NCBI RefSeq assembly: GCF_000719345.1
Contig: NZ_JOFX01000015.1
Coordinates: 61,782 to 125,781, forward strand
DNA from: Streptomyces sp. NRRL F-2664
Lineage (GTDB): Bacteria > Actinomycetota > Actinomycetes > Streptomycetales > Streptomycetaceae
DNA length: 64,000 bases
Direction of reading: 5' to 3'
Shown here: in pieces, positions 23,458-34,198 of the stretch
How positions within the stretch are numbered: the stretch's first letter is position 1
Layout: every line of letters starts with the position of its first letter
Notes under the pieces: model-generated
The model's database searches: none
What the model was told of the DNA's origin: nothing
The model's input: the letters and a program-made list of their open reading frames with translations, nothing else
Made by a program: the position numbers and the translations under genes

Positions 23458-24857
23458 CCGGAGAACGCGTCCGCGACGGGGCCCTGGAGCACCTCAAGCG
23501 CGAAGGCCGCATCGTCGTCGTCGGCGCTTCGCTCGCCGGTCTGCGCGCCGCCGAGACCCTGCGCGACAAAGGGTTCGGCGGTTCGCTCACGATGATCGGC
23601 GACGAGCCCCACGAGCCGTACGACCGGCCGCCCCTGTCCAAGCAGGTCCTGCTGGGCAACGCGCTCGCGGACCACACGGCGCTCCCCCGCCGCCGGGCGA
23701 TCGACGCCGACTGGCGCCTCGGAGTCCCCGCGACGGGCCTGGACATGGCCGCCCGCCGGGTCCGGCTCGGCAACGGCGACGAGGTCGAGTACGACCGGCT
23801 GCTGATCGCCACCGGTGTCCGCGCCCGGCCGTGGCCCCATCCGGAGGAGGCCGAGCTCGAAGGGGTCTTCGTGCTGCGCACCCGCGACGACGCCGAGGCA
23901 CTGCAACGCGCCCTGGCCGCCGGGCCCCGCCGGGTCCTCGTCATCGGAGCCGGGTTCACCGGATCCGAGATCGCCTCCGCCTGCCGGGAACGCGGCCTGA
24001 ACGTCACCGTCGCCGAACGCGGCGGGGCGCCGCTGGTCGGTGCCCTCGGCGGGGTGATCGGCGAAGTGGCCGCCGAGATGCACCGGGAGCACGGGGTCGA
24101 CCTGCGCACCGGCGTCATGGTCACCGGGCTGGAGGGTGATCCCGCCGGCCGGGTCCGCGCCGCCCACCTCTCCGACGGCTCCACCGTGGAGGCGGACGTG
24201 GTGGTCGTCTCGCTCGGCGCGCAGCGCAACACCGAGTGGCTCGCCGGTTCCGGGCTGGGCGCCGGTCCCCGCGGCATCGCCTGCGACGCGGGCTGCCGGG
24301 CGTTCGACGTCCGGGGCATCGTCACCGACGACATCTACGTCGCGGGTGACGTGGCACGTTCCCCGCACGCCCTGTTCGGCTACCAGTTCCTGTCCCTGGA
24401 GCACTGGGGCAACGCCGTCGCGCAGGCCGACACCGCCGCGCACAACATGCTCAGCGAGAGCTCGGACCGCCGCCCCCACCTGTGGGTGCCGGCCTTCTGG
24501 TCCTCGCAGTTCGGCGTGAACATCAAATCGGTCGGGGTCCCCCCGATGGGGACGGAGCTCCTCATCACGCAGGGTTCGCTCGCCGAGCGCCGGTTCGCGG
24601 CGGTCTACGGGTACCAGGGCCGCGTGATCGCCGCGGTGACCTTCGACAACTGCCGCTGGCTGCCGTTCTACGAGCAGCAGATCGAGGGGACGGCACCGTT
24701 TCCGCCGCCGTTCTCCACGGTGGACCGCAGGCCGGAGGGGAACAAGCCGCTGCCGGCGGACTTCCCCGACCCCTCGGTGCCGACCCACGGCCCGACCATC
24801 ACCCTCAGCGGCTACTCGCCCGCCGACCGGAAGATGACCTTCACCCCCGGGCACTGA
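23454..24857 (+). CDS. FAD-dependent ferredoxin reductase
   Basis: Reductase of 467 residues that would pass electrons from NAD(P)H to the ferredoxin. Motifs: N-terminal FAD site IVVVGASLAGLRAAETLRDKGF, the conserved EPYDRPPLSKQ, a second dinucleotide fold VLVIGAGFTGSEIASACRERG, and the FAD-binding ATGVRARPW and DIYVAGDVARSP. The C-terminal reductase domain follows (HWGNAVAQADTAAHNML). The GTG start overlaps the ferredoxin stop. It lies 38 bases ahead of the P450. Cofactor preference cannot be fixed by eye. Confidence 0.9.
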   Translation: MTGERVRDGALEHLKREGRIVVVGASLAGLRAAETLRDKGFGGSLTMIGDEPHEPYDRPPLSKQVLLGNALADHTALPRRRAIDADWRLGVPATGLDMAARRVRLGNGDEVEYDRLLIATGVRARPWPHPEEAELEGVFVLRTRDDAEALQRALAAGPRRVLVIGAGFTGSEIASACRERGLNVTVAERGGAPLVGALGGVIGEVAAEMHREHGVDLRTGVMVTGLEGDPAGRVRAAHLSDGSTVEADVVVVSLGAQRNTEWLAGSGLGAGPRGIACDAGCRAFDVRGIVTDDIYVAGDVARSPHALFGYQFLSLEHWGNAVAQADTAAHNMLSESSDRRPHLWVPAFWSSQFGVNIKSVGVPPMGTELLITQGSLAERRFAAVYGYQGRVIAAVTFDNCRWLPFYEQQIEGTAPFPPPFSTVDRRPEGNKPLPADFPDPSVPTHGPTITLSGYSPADRKMTFTPGH

Positions 24858-24895
24858 CGCGCCGCGCCCGCCCCCGAGGATCACGAGGACCCGCC

Positions 24896-26152
24896 ATGAC
24901 CCAAGCCCTCCTGCGGGAGATCATCGACTACGCGAGCCGAGCCAATCCGTACCCGCTGTACGAGGAGCTCCGTAAGACCCCGGTGTCCCACGAGGGCAAC
25001 GGCCCGTACGTCGTCAGTACGTACTACGAGATCCATAGCCTGCTGCACGACCCCAGGATCAGCTCCGACTCGCGCAACCTGAAGGCGACCGGCGACGATC
25101 CGCTGGGGCAGTCCGCCGGCGACGAGGGGACGGCGCTGCCGCCGTCCTTCCTCAAACTCGACCCGCCGGACCACGACCGGCTGCGACGGATGACGAACCG
25201 GCCGTTCGGGCCGCCGCACGCCCCGCGCCGGGTGCACGACATGCGCGGCGAGCTGGACGGCCTCGTCGCCGGGCTCATCGACGGCATCGCCACCTCCGGG
25301 AACCTGGACCGGGTGGACCTGGTCGACCAGTTCGCCTACCCGTTCCCCGTGACGGTGATCTGCCGGCTGCTCGGGGTACCGCACGAGGACGAACCGCGCT
25401 TCCACGTCTGGGCGGAGACCCTCGCCGCCAGCCTGGACCCCGACCCGGACGCGGACCCCGCCCAGCTGGGCAGGGGCGCCACGGACGCCCGCACGGAGCT
25501 GGGCATGTACCTGGCCGGGCTGATCGAGGAGCGGCGCAAGAACCCGGGCGACGACATGCTGTCGCAACTGGCGACCGCGGACGGCCCGGACGGCGCGATG
25601 ACCACCATGGAGGCGCTCAGCACCTCCGCGCTGCTGCTCATCGCGGGCCACGAGACCACGGTCAACCTCATCACCAACGGCATGCTGACCCTGCTGCGCC
25701 ACCCTGAGGTCCTCAAGCGGCTGCGCGAGGACCCCGGTCTGTCGATCCCGATCGTGGAGGAGCTGCTGCGGTACGAGCCGCCGGTGCAGCTACTGCCGCA
25801 GCGCACCACGCTCTGCGACATCGAGGTCGCGGGGGTCCCCATCCCCAAGGGCGCGTCCCTGTGGCTGATGCTGGCCTCCGGCAACCGCGACCCGAAGCGG
25901 TTCGAGCACCCGGACCGCTTCGACCCCGACCGCAAGGACATCCAGCACCTGGGCCTGGGCAGCGGCATCCACAGCTGTTTCGGGGCCCCGCTGGCCCGGC
26001 AGGAGGCGCAGCTGGCGCTGAGCGAACTGGCCCGCCGGCTGGTGAACCCGCAGCTGCTGGAGGACCCGCCGCCCTACCGCCGCAACGCGGTGCTGCGCGG
26101 CCCCCGCCACCTGCCGATCTCCTGCGACGGCGTCCTGCCGAGGGCCGCCTGA
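24896..26152 (+). CDS. Cytochrome P450
   Basis: Soluble bacterial P450 of 418 residues. The I-helix oxygen-binding motif is LLLIAGHETTVNLI (about residue 248), the K-helix ExxR is EELLRYEPPVQ, and the haem-binding loop is LGLGSGIHSCFGAPLAR with the ligand Cys361. The position usually held by Phe seven residues before the cysteine is Leu. The ferredoxin and reductase genes immediately upstream supply a dedicated class I redox chain. The substrate is unknown; no biosynthetic cluster is visible around it. It converges on the thiamine transporter operon. Confidence 0.92.
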   Translation: MTQALLREIIDYASRANPYPLYEELRKTPVSHEGNGPYVVSTYYEIHSLLHDPRISSDSRNLKATGDDPLGQSAGDEGTALPPSFLKLDPPDHDRLRRMTNRPFGPPHAPRRVHDMRGELDGLVAGLIDGIATSGNLDRVDLVDQFAYPFPVTVICRLLGVPHEDEPRFHVWAETLAASLDPDPDADPAQLGRGATDARTELGMYLAGLIEERRKNPGDDMLSQLATADGPDGAMTTMEALSTSALLLIAGHETTVNLITNGMLTLLRHPEVLKRLREDPGLSIPIVEELLRYEPPVQLLPQRTTLCDIEVAGVPIPKGASLWLMLASGNRDPKRFEHPDRFDPDRKDIQHLGLGSGIHSCFGAPLARQEAQLALSELARRLVNPQLLEDPPPYRRNAVLRGPRHLPISCDGVLPRAA

Positions 26153-26182
26153 GCCGTACCGGGCCGGGCGGCCGGGACACGC

Positions 26183-27210
<1,028 letters not shown>

Positions 27211-27211
<1 letters not shown>

Positions 27212-28965
27212 CAGAACTCTCCGGAGGTCTTGTCGGGGCGCAGCCGCTCCAGCACCAGCAGGGACACCGCGCACACCAGCATCAGGATCGTGCTCAGGGC
27301 CATCGCCTGCCCGTAGTTCAGCTCGCCGGCCCGCCCCAGCAGCCGCGCCACGGCCACCGGCAGCGTCGGCCGGTCCGGCCGCGCGATGAAGACGGTCGCG
27401 CCGAACTCGCCGAGCGATACGGCGAAGGCGAACCCCGCCGCGATCAGCAGCGCCCTGCGGACCAGCGGCAGGTCCACCTCCCGCCAGGCGCGCAGCGGTG
27501 ACGCGCCGAGCACGGCGGCGGCTTCCCGGAGCCTGCCGTCGACGGCGCGCAGGACCGGCAGCATGGTGCGTACGACGAAGGGCACGCCCACCAGGGCCTG
27601 GGCCAGCGGCACCAGGATCCACGAGGTCCGCAGGTCCAGCGGCGGTTCGTCCAGGGTGATCAGGAAGCCGAAGCCGACCGTCACGGCGGACACCCCGAGC
27701 GGGAGCATCAGCATCGCGTCGAAGCCGCGGGCGAAGCGGCCTCCTCGCCGGGTCAGGGCGGCGGCCGCGAGTCCCCCGACGACCAGGGCGATCGCGGTGG
27801 CGGCGAGCGCGTACTGCAGGGAGTTCCAGATCGCCTGCAGCGGCGGCACGAGGAAGGTGCCGCCACCGGCGCCCGTCTCCTGCAGGGCCCGGTAGAAGCC
27901 GAGGCCGTGGCCGCCGGGGGTGTCGAAGGACCGCTCGACGAGCACGGCCAGCGGCGCGACGATCAGCAGCCCGACGGTCAGCAGGACGCCGCCCAGGAGG
28001 GTGCGCTGCGCCCAGCCGCGCGGGCGGTGCGCGGTGCGGCCCGGGTCGACCAGGCGCAGCGCCGTCTCGCGCCGGCGCACCGTCCAGGCGTGCAGGGCGA
28101 GGATCGCGCCGATCGCGGCGAACTGCACCATGGTCAGGACGGCGGCCGTGGACAGGTCCAGGAGCTGTGCGGTCTGCCGGTAGACCTCCACCTCCAGGGT
28201 GGAGTAGGCGGGTCCGCCGAGGATCAGTACGACGCCGAAGGAGCTGAAGGTGAAGAGGAACACCATCAGGGAGGCGGCGGCCACGGCCGGGCCCAGCGCG
28301 GGCAGGGTCACCCGGCGCCAGGCGGCGAACCGGCCGGCGCCCAGCACCCGCGCGGCCTCCTCCTGGCGCGGGTCGAGCTGGGCCCACAGCCCGCCGACCG
28401 TGCGGACGACGACGGCGTAGTTGAAGAAGACGTGCGCGAGCAGGATCGCCCAGACGGTGGTGTCGAGCCGGACGCCGGCGTGTTCGTCCAGCAGTCCGCC
28501 GCGGCCGAGCAGCGCCAGGAAGGCGGTGCCGACGACCACGGTCGGGAGCACGAAGGGGACGGTGACCACGGCCCGCAGCAGTTGCTTGCCGGGGAACTCG
28601 AAGCGCGCGAAGACGTACGCGCCGGGCAGGGCGATCAGCAGGGTGAGCACCGTGGAGGCGAGCGCCTGCCAGGTGGTGAACCACAGCACGTCGGCGATGT
28701 CGGGCCGGGACAGTACCTCGCCGAACCGGCCGAACTGCCATCCCGCGGCGGTCTTGAGGCCGCGGCCGACGATCGCGGCGACGGGGTAGGCGAAGAACAG
28801 CCCGAAGAAGGCCACGGGGACGGCCATCAGGGCGAGGCGGACGGCGGTGGACCGCCCGTCCCCGCCCCTTCGGGGACCCCTCCCCGGTGCGGGGGCCGGG
28901 GCGGTGCCGGCCGGCGCCGCCCCCAGCTCCTTCGTACCGGTTACTTCACGACGAGCGCGGTCCAT
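27211..28965 (-). CDS. thiP: Thiamine ABC transporter permease, fused two-domain (ThiP-type)
   Basis: Permease of about 584 residues made of two homologous halves, as in ThiP and FbpB. About twelve membrane helices are visible. EAA-type loops occur in both halves (EEAARVLGAGRFAAWRRVTLPAL and LREAAAVLGASPLRAWREVDLPLV). The start is uncertain: ATG 28965 and GTG 28977 both fall inside the 3' end of thiB, giving a 25-37 base overlap. The stop overlaps thiQ. The N-terminal 45 residues are Ala/Pro/Gly-rich and probably cytoplasmic. Confidence 0.87.
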
Positions 28966-30041
28966 GCCTTGACCCACTGCTCACGGTTCTTGGCGATGGT
29001 CTCGGGGGCCACGACCTCGGGCTTCTCGACGACCACTCCGTGCTTGGTGAACAGCTCCGGCAGCGCGGCGTCCTTGGCCACGGGGTTCACGAACATCTGG
29101 AGCGGCATGTCCTCCTGGAACTTCTTGCTGATCAGGAAGTCCACGAGGGCCTTGCCGCCCTCCTCGTTCTCGGCCCCCTTCAGCAGGCCCGCGAACTCGA
29201 TCTGCCGGAAGCAGGTGCCGGTGGCGACACCCGTGGGGGCCTCGGCCGGCTGCGGCTCGCCGTACAGCACCTCGACCGGCGGGCTGGAGGCGTAGGAGAC
29301 GACCAGCGGGCGGTCGCCCTTGGCCTTCTTGCCGCCCGCGGAGCCGGAGAAGCGCTCGTTGTAGGCCTGCTCCCAGCCGTCGACGACCTCGACGCCGTTG
29401 GCCTTCAGCTTGCTCCAGTAGTCCTTCCAGCCCTCCTCGCCGTACTTGCCGACGGAGGCGAGCATGAAGCCGAGGCCGGGCGAGGAGGTCGCGGCGTTCT
29501 CGACCACGAGAAGGTTCTTGTACTCGGGCTTCACCAGGTCGTCCAGCGTCTGCGGCGGGGCGATCCCCTTGTCGGCGAAATAGGCCTTGTCGTAGTTGAC
29601 GCAGATGTCGCCGGAGTCGACCGGAGTGACCCGGTGCTCCTTGTCGAGCACGTACTCCGGCTTCACCCCGGCCAGGCCCTTGGCCTCGTAGGGGGTGAAG
29701 ATGCCGTTGTCGAGGGCGCGCGAGAGCAGGGTGTTGTCCACGCCGAAGAAGACGTCGCCGCGCGGGGAGCCCTTGGTGAGGATCTCCTGGTTCAGGGCGG
29801 CTCCGGCGTCGCCGGACTTCAGGACCTTGACGGTGTAGCCGCTCTGCTGCTCGAACTCCTTGAGCACCGATTCGGTCGCGTTGAAGGAGTCGTGGGAGAC
29901 GAGGGTGACGGTCTTGGACTTCGGGGCGTCGCCCGCGCCGGCGGGCTTGTCCTTGGTGTCGCCGCCGCCGCAGGCGCTGAGAGCGGTGACGCCCAGCGCG
30001 GCCGCGAGGGCCGCGCCCGCGATCTTCTTGGTGGTGCTCAC
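28941..30041 (-). CDS. thiB: Thiamine ABC transporter substrate-binding lipoprotein (ThiB-type)
   Basis: Binding protein of 366 residues. GTG 30041 follows AGGAGG. A lipoprotein signal peptide (STTKKIAGAALAAALGVTALSAC) ends at a lipobox cysteine. The mature part matches ThiB: VTLVSHDSFNATESVLKEFEQ, DVFFGVDNTLLSRAL, SSPGLGFMLASVG, VVDGWEQAYNERFSG and TCFRQIEFAGLLKGAENE. It is preceded by a TPP riboswitch (30138-30229), which strongly supports thiamine or its phosphates as ligand. First gene of the thiBPQ operon. Confidence 0.92.
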   Translation of the reverse strand: MSTTKKIAGAALAAALGVTALSACGGGDTKDKPAGAGDAPKSKTVTLVSHDSFNATESVLKEFEQQSGYTVKVLKSGDAGAALNQEILTKGSPRGDVFFGVDNTLLSRALDNGIFTPYEAKGLAGVKPEYVLDKEHRVTPVDSGDICVNYDKAYFADKGIAPPQTLDDLVKPEYKNLLVVENAATSSPGLGFMLASVGKYGEEGWKDYWSKLKANGVEVVDGWEQAYNERFSGSAGGKKAKGDRPLVVSYASSPPVEVLYGEPQPAEAPTGVATGTCFRQIEFAGLLKGAENEEGGKALVDFLISKKFQEDMPLQMFVNPVAKDAALPELFTKHGVVVEKPEVVAPETIAKNREQWVKAWTALVVK

Positions 30042-30078
30042 TGGTGAATTCCTCCTGGGATGACCAGGAGAAGACGCG

Positions 30079-30118
30079 GCCCTGCCCGGCGCTCTGTGGA
30101 GCGGACGCCGGGCAGGGC
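30079..30118 (-). promoter_or_regulatory. Hairpin in the riboswitch expression platform
   Basis: Perfect 13-base arms GCCCTGCCCGGCG (30079-30091) and CGCCGGGCAGGGC (30106-30118) with a 14-base loop, between the TPP aptamer and the AGGAGG of thiB. No U tract follows. It can act as a factor-assisted terminator or as part of a switch controlling access to the thiB ribosome site. Confidence 0.75.
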
Positions 30119-30137
30119 GCAACAGCTTGAGTGGTGA

Positions 30138-30229
30138 CCGAACTTCCTACCCCGAATGACCGGGGCGAGGTTCAGAGGGTCTGCGGATGACGGAACCGCA
30201 CTCTCAGCGCTGTGGCGCTCCCCTGTCGG
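30138..30229 (-). promoter_or_regulatory. TPP riboswitch (thi box)
   Basis: Read on the minus strand, the 5' leader of thiB has the conserved TPP aptamer blocks in order: GGGGAGC, CTGAGAGTG, a variable hairpin, GACCCTCTGAACCT, a CCCCGGTCATTCGGGG hairpin and GTAGGAAGTTCGG. CCGA at the 5' end pairs with TCGG at the 3' end to form P1. Expected action: thiamine pyrophosphate binding reduces thiBPQ expression. Confidence 0.95.
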
Positions 30230-30242
30230 AATATGCAATTGG

Positions 30243-30270
30243 TTCGGCCACAGGGTACCTGGTGGCCGAA
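30243..30270 (-). terminator. Terminator hairpin after rlmN
   Basis: Perfect 9-base arms TTCGGCCAC/GTGGCCGAA around a 10-base loop, 23 bases past the rlmN stop and just before the thiB leader. On the minus strand it is followed by a relatively AT-rich stretch (CCAATTGCATATTCC) that may contain the thiB promoter. Confidence 0.65.
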
Positions 30271-30292
30271 TGCGACCGGTCGGGAGCGGACG

Positions 30293-31408
30293 TCAGCGCT
30301 CGGAAGCGGCCAGCTGGCCGCACGCGCCGTCGATCTCCTGACCGCGGGTGTCACGGACGGTGACCGGCACGCCATGGCGGGCGATGGCCTCGACGAACGC
30401 CTTCTCGTCCTCGGGCCGCGAGGCGGTCCACTTGGAGCCGGGCGTCGGGTTCAGCGGGATCAGGTTGACGTGTACGCGCTTGCCCTTGAGCAGGCGGCCG
30501 AGGAGGTCGCCGCGCCAGGCCTGGTCGTTGATGTCCCGGATGAGGGCGTACTCGATGGAGATCCGGCGGCCGGACTTCTCGGCGTACTCCCAGGCGGCGT
30601 CGAGGACCTCGCGGACCTTCCAGCGGGTGTTCACCGGGACCAGGGTGTCGCGCAGCTCGTCGTCCGGGGCGTGCAGCGAGACGGCGAGGCGGCACTTGAA
30701 GCCCTCGTCGGCGAAGCGCAGCATGGCCGGGACCAGGCCCACGGTGGAGACGGTGATGCCGCGCTGGGACAGGCCCAGGCCGTCGGGCTCGGGGTCGGTG
30801 AGCCGGCGGATGGCGCCGACCACGCGGTTGTAGTTGGCCAGCGGCTCGCCCATGCCCATGAAGACGATGTTGGAGAGGCGGGCGGGACCGCCGGGGACCT
30901 CACCGTCGCGCAGCGCCCGCATGCCGTCGACGATCTGGTGCACGATCTCGGCCGTGGAGAGGTTGCGGTCCAGGCCCGCCTGGCCGGTCGCGCAGAACGG
31001 GCAGTTCATGCCGCAGCCGGCCTGCGAGGAGATGCACATGGTGACCCGGTCGGGGTAGCGCATCAGCACGGACTCGACCAGCGTGCCGTCGTGCAGCTTC
31101 CACAGGGTCTTGCGGGTGGTGTCGTTGTCACAGCTGATGTGCCGGACGACGTTCATCAGGTCCGGGAGGAGCTCCTGCTGCAGCTTGCTCCGCGAGCCCG
31201 CGGGGATGTCCGTCCACTCGGCCGGGTCGTGGGCGTAGCGGGCGAAGTAGTGCTGGGAGAGCTGCTTGGCCCGGAAGGGCTTCTCCCCGATCGCGGCGAC
31301 GGCCTCGCGGCGCTCGGCCGGGGTCATGTCGGCGAGGTGCCGGGGCGGCTTCTTGACCCCGCGGGGAGCGACGAAGGTGAGCTCACCCGGAGCGGGACGG
31401 GGGGCCAT
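30293..31408 (-). CDS. rlmN: Dual-specificity 23S rRNA/tRNA adenine-C2 methyltransferase RlmN
   Basis: Radical-SAM enzyme of 371 residues that methylates A2503 of 23S rRNA and A37 of some tRNAs. The cluster motif is [11 protein letters not shown] (CxxxCxxC), followed by [14 protein letters not shown] and ISTVGLVP-type blocks. A mechanism cysteine is seen near the C-terminus (EIDGACGQL). ATG 31408 gives the family's usual length. It is a monocistronic unit between the cdsA terminator and the thi operon. Confidence 0.95.
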   Translation of the reverse strand: MAPRPAPGELTFVAPRGVKKPPRHLADMTPAERREAVAAIGEKPFRAKQLSQHYFARYAHDPAEWTDIPAGSRSKLQQELLPDLMNVVRHISCDNDTTRKTLWKLHDGTLVESVLMRYPDRVTMCISSQAGCGMNCPFCATGQAGLDRNLSTAEIVHQIVDGMRALRDGEVPGGPARLSNIVFMGMGEPLANYNRVVGAIRRLTDPEPDGLGLSQRGITVSTVGLVPAMLRFADEGFKCRLAVSLHAPDDELRDTLVPVNTRWKVREVLDAAWEYAEKSGRRISIEYALIRDINDQAWRGDLLGRLLKGKRVHVNLIPLNPTPGSKWTASRPEDEKAFVEAIARHGVPVTVRDTRGQEIDGACGQLAASER

Positions 31409-31486
31409 GCGGTACTCCTCAGTACGACGAGGTGGGGGTCACCCCGCGCGTGCAGGGCCGGTCCGCGGCTCGGCCGCTGGACGGAA

Positions 31487-31516
31487 AGGGCGCGCCGCGA
31501 ACACGCGGCGCGCCCT
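31487..31516 (-). terminator. Terminator hairpin after cdsA
   Basis: Perfect 13-base arms AGGGCGCGCCGCG/CGCGGCGCGCCCT with a 4-base loop, 25 bases past the cdsA stop. On the minus strand it is followed by TTTCC. Confidence 0.85.
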
Positions 31517-31540
31517 CCAGGATAACCCGACCGGGACCGG

Positions 31541-32617
31541 TCAGCCGGTGCCGACGAATGCCGCCAGCAGCAGCCACACCACCGGAGCGGTGGGCAGCAG
31601 CGAGTCCAGCCGGTCCATGATGCCGCCGTGCCCCGGCAGCAGAGTGCCCATGTCCTTGATTCCCAGGTCCCGCTTGATCATCGACTCGCCCAGGTCGCCC
31701 AGGGTGGCGCTGACGGCGACCGCGAGGCCGAGCAGCAGGCCCTGCCACCAGGCGCCGCCGTCGATCAGGAACTCCATGCAGAGCGCGCCGGCGCCCATCG
31801 CGAAGGCCACCGCCCCCAACAGCCCCTCGCGGGTCTTGCCGGGGCTGATGCGTGGTGCGAGCTTGGTCCTGCCGAAGCGCCAGCCCACCGCGTAGGCCCC
31901 GGTGTCACTGACCACGGTCAGCAGCAGGAAGGTGATCACGCGCTGCGGCCCGTCGTCGGCGGTGAGCAGCATGGCGACGAAGGTGGCGAGGAAGGGCACG
32001 TAGAACGCCGCGAAGGCGCCCGCCGTGACGTCCTTGAGGTAGTCCTCGGGCGGTTCGGTCATCCGCCACACCAAGACGGCCAGCACGGTCAGCGCCATGG
32101 CGACCCAGGCGCCTTCGGCCCCTCGGACGTATCCGGCGATGACCATGGCCGCGCCGCCGACCGCGAGCGGGACCAGGGGGGCCTTGATGCCCTTCTTCTC
32201 CTGCAGCCGCGAGGTGAGCTCCCACAGGCCGACGACGACCGCGACGACGACGACGCCGACGAACACCGCCTTGACGATCAGGAGCGAGGCGAAGATCACC
32301 GCGCCCAGGCCGACGCCCACCCCTATCGCTGCGCGCAGGTCCCGCCCCGCGCGCTTCTTCTGCGGCGGGGGTGAGGAGTCCTGCGGGTGCTCTGCATGCG
32401 GGGGCGGGGGGCTGGGCATGGGCTCCTGCGGCGGCGTATCGGCGCGGAAGAGGGAGCCGCCGTACGGGGCGGCCCCCCGATCGCGTGCTTCCCGGTCGTC
32501 GAAGTCACGGCCGGCGGCATCGGGCACGATGGGCATGGGCCGAGTGTGCGGGCCCACCTGCGCATCGTATGCGGGACCCGCCGGAACCGGCTCCGGCTGC
32601 CAGGAAGAGTCGTTCAT
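31541..32617 (-). CDS. cdsA: Phosphatidate cytidylyltransferase
   Basis: Membrane enzyme making CDP-diacylglycerol from phosphatidic acid and CTP, 358 residues. The N-terminal ~90 residues are charged, Pro-rich and cytoplasmic. About eight membrane helices follow. The CDS family signature is visible in RISPGKTREGLLGAVAFAMGAG and LGDLGESMIKRDLGIKDMGTLLPGHGGIMDRLDS. Its ATG overlaps the frr stop by one base (TGATG), so it is the last gene of the frr-cdsA unit and is followed by a strong terminator. Confidence 0.95.
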   Translation of the reverse strand: MNDSSWQPEPVPAGPAYDAQVGPHTRPMPIVPDAAGRDFDDREARDRGAAPYGGSLFRADTPPQEPMPSPPPPHAEHPQDSSPPPQKKRAGRDLRAAIGVGVGLGAVIFASLLIVKAVFVGVVVVAVVVGLWELTSRLQEKKGIKAPLVPLAVGGAAMVIAGYVRGAEGAWVAMALTVLAVLVWRMTEPPEDYLKDVTAGAFAAFYVPFLATFVAMLLTADDGPQRVITFLLLTVVSDTGAYAVGWRFGRTKLAPRISPGKTREGLLGAVAFAMGAGALCMEFLIDGGAWWQGLLLGLAVAVSATLGDLGESMIKRDLGIKDMGTLLPGHGGIMDRLDSLLPTAPVVWLLLAAFVGTG

Positions 32618-33174
32618 CAGACTTCGAGGAGCTCGGCTTCCTTGTGCTTGAGGAGCTCGTCCACCTGCGCGACGTACTTCGCGGTGGTGTCGTCGAGCTC
32701 CTTCTCGGCGCGACGGACCTCGTCCTCGCCGGCCTCCTTGTCCTTGACGAGCTTGTCGAGCGCGTCCTTGGCCTTGCGGCGCACGGAACGGATGGAGACC
32801 TTGGAGTCCTCGGCCTTGTTCTTGGCGACCTTGATGTACTCCTTGCGGCGCTCCCCGGTCAGCTCGGGGAAGGTCACCCGGATGATCCGGCCGTCGTTGC
32901 TCGGGTTGACGCCGAGGTCGGAGTCGCGGATGGCCTGCTCGATGTTGCGCAGGGCGGACGCGTCGAACGGCGTCACGATGGCCATGCGCGGCTCGGGCAC
33001 CGCGAAGGAGGCGAGCTGGTTGATGGGCGTGATGGCGCCGTAGTACTCGGCGACGATCTTGTTGAACATCGCCGGGTGCGCACGGCCGGTACGGATCGCG
33101 GCGAAGTCCTCCTTCGCTACGACGACGGCCTTCTCCATCTTCTCCTCGGCCTCGAGGAGGATTTCTTCGATCAC
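32617..33174 (-). CDS. frr: Ribosome recycling factor
   Basis: Soluble translation factor of 185 residues that splits post-termination ribosomes with EF-G. Start is taken as GTG ([17 protein letters not shown]), six bases after AGGAG; an ATG five codons upstream would absorb that ribosome site. Typical features: [37 protein letters not shown] and the long C-terminal helix [30 protein letters not shown]. It follows pyrH after 82 bases and overlaps cdsA. Confidence 0.96.
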   Translation of the reverse strand: MIEEILLEAEEKMEKAVVVAKEDFAAIRTGRAHPAMFNKIVAEYYGAITPINQLASFAVPEPRMAIVTPFDASALRNIEQAIRDSDLGVNPSNDGRIIRVTFPELTGERRKEYIKVAKNKAEDSKVSIRSVRRKAKDALDKLVKDKEAGEDEVRRAEKELDDTTAKYVAQVDELLKHKEAELLEV

Positions 33175-33256
33175 CACGTGCTCCTGCATGTCTTGAATGG
33201 ATGGTTCAGGCGGGCGGGCGGGCCGGTCGGGGCCGCCCGGACCGGCAGCGGACTGC

Positions 33257-34036
33257 TCAGGCCCGGGTTTCCTGGTCGCTGACGAGCGTGCCGATCTTCT
33301 CACCCTTGACCGCGCGGGCGATATTGCCCTCGGCGAGCAGCTCGAAGACGAGGATCGGCAGCTTGTTGTCACGGCAGAGGGTGATCGCCGTGGCGTCGGC
33401 GACCTTGAGGTCGCGCGAGAGGACCTCGCCGTACTCCAGCGCGTCGAACTTCACCGCGTCCGGGTTCTTCTTCGGGTCGGAGTCGTAGACCCCGTCGACA
33501 CCGTTCTTGCCCATGAGGAGGGCCTCGGCGTCGATCTCCAGGGCGCGCTGGGCGGCCGTGGTGTCGGTGGAGAAGTAGGGCATGCCCATGCCCGCGCCGA
33601 AGATGACGACACGCCCCTTCTCCAGGTGGCGCACGGCGCGCAGCGGGATGTACGGCTCCGCGACCTGGCCCATGGTGATGGCGGTCTGCACGCGGGAGTC
33701 GATGCCCTCCTTCTCCAGGAAGTCCTGGAGGGCGAGGCAGTTCATGACCGTGCCGAGCATGCCCATGTAGTCGGACCGCGCCCGGTCCATGCCGCGCTGC
33801 TGGAGTTCGGCGCCGCGGAAGAAGTTGCCGCCGCCGATCACGACCGCGATCTCCGCGCCGTCGCGGACCACTGCGGCGATCTCACGCGCGATGGCGTGGA
33901 CGACGTCGGGATCGACGCCCAGTCCTCCGCCGCCGGAGAAGGCCTCGCCCGACAGCTTCAGCATGAAGCGGCGGCCCTTCTTGAAGTGGTCGCTCTTGTT
34001 GTCGGATGCGGTGTGGGGGTCCACGCCCTGATTCAT
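33257..34036 (-). CDS. pyrH: UMP kinase
   Basis: Bacterial-type hexameric UMP kinase of 259 residues. Amino-acid-kinase motifs: [66 protein letters not shown] and [22 protein letters not shown]. Start MNQGVDPHT was chosen because GAGGAGATC lies just upstream. It converts UMP to UDP in pyrimidine supply. It is separated from tsf by a strong hairpin and precedes frr. Confidence 0.96.
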   Translation of the reverse strand: MNQGVDPHTASDNKSDHFKKGRRFMLKLSGEAFSGGGGLGVDPDVVHAIAREIAAVVRDGAEIAVVIGGGNFFRGAELQQRGMDRARSDYMGMLGTVMNCLALQDFLEKEGIDSRVQTAITMGQVAEPYIPLRAVRHLEKGRVVIFGAGMGMPYFSTDTTAAQRALEIDAEALLMGKNGVDGVYDSDPKKNPDAVKFDALEYGEVLSRDLKVADATAITLCRDNKLPILVFELLAEGNIARAVKGEKIGTLVSDQETRA

Positions 34037-34063
34037 GGAGATCTCCTCGTGCACATACGAAGA

Positions 34064-34110
34064 AGGCCATTGCCGGTGGGTCCTTGCGGTTCCCTCTACG
34101 GCAATGGCCT
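34064..34110 (-). terminator. Terminator hairpin between tsf and pyrH
   Basis: Perfect 12-base arms AGGCCATTGCCG/CGGCAATGGCCT with a 23-base loop. On the minus strand it is followed by TCTTCGT. It ends the rpsB-tsf unit just upstream of pyrH. Confidence 0.85.
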
Positions 34111-34198
34111 CCTCGTCAGATCTGCGGTCGCCTCGCGCAAGCGCGGACGACTGCTTCAGACCCTACCGGGGTCCGGTGTCCGTCGCGTACGGACGGAC

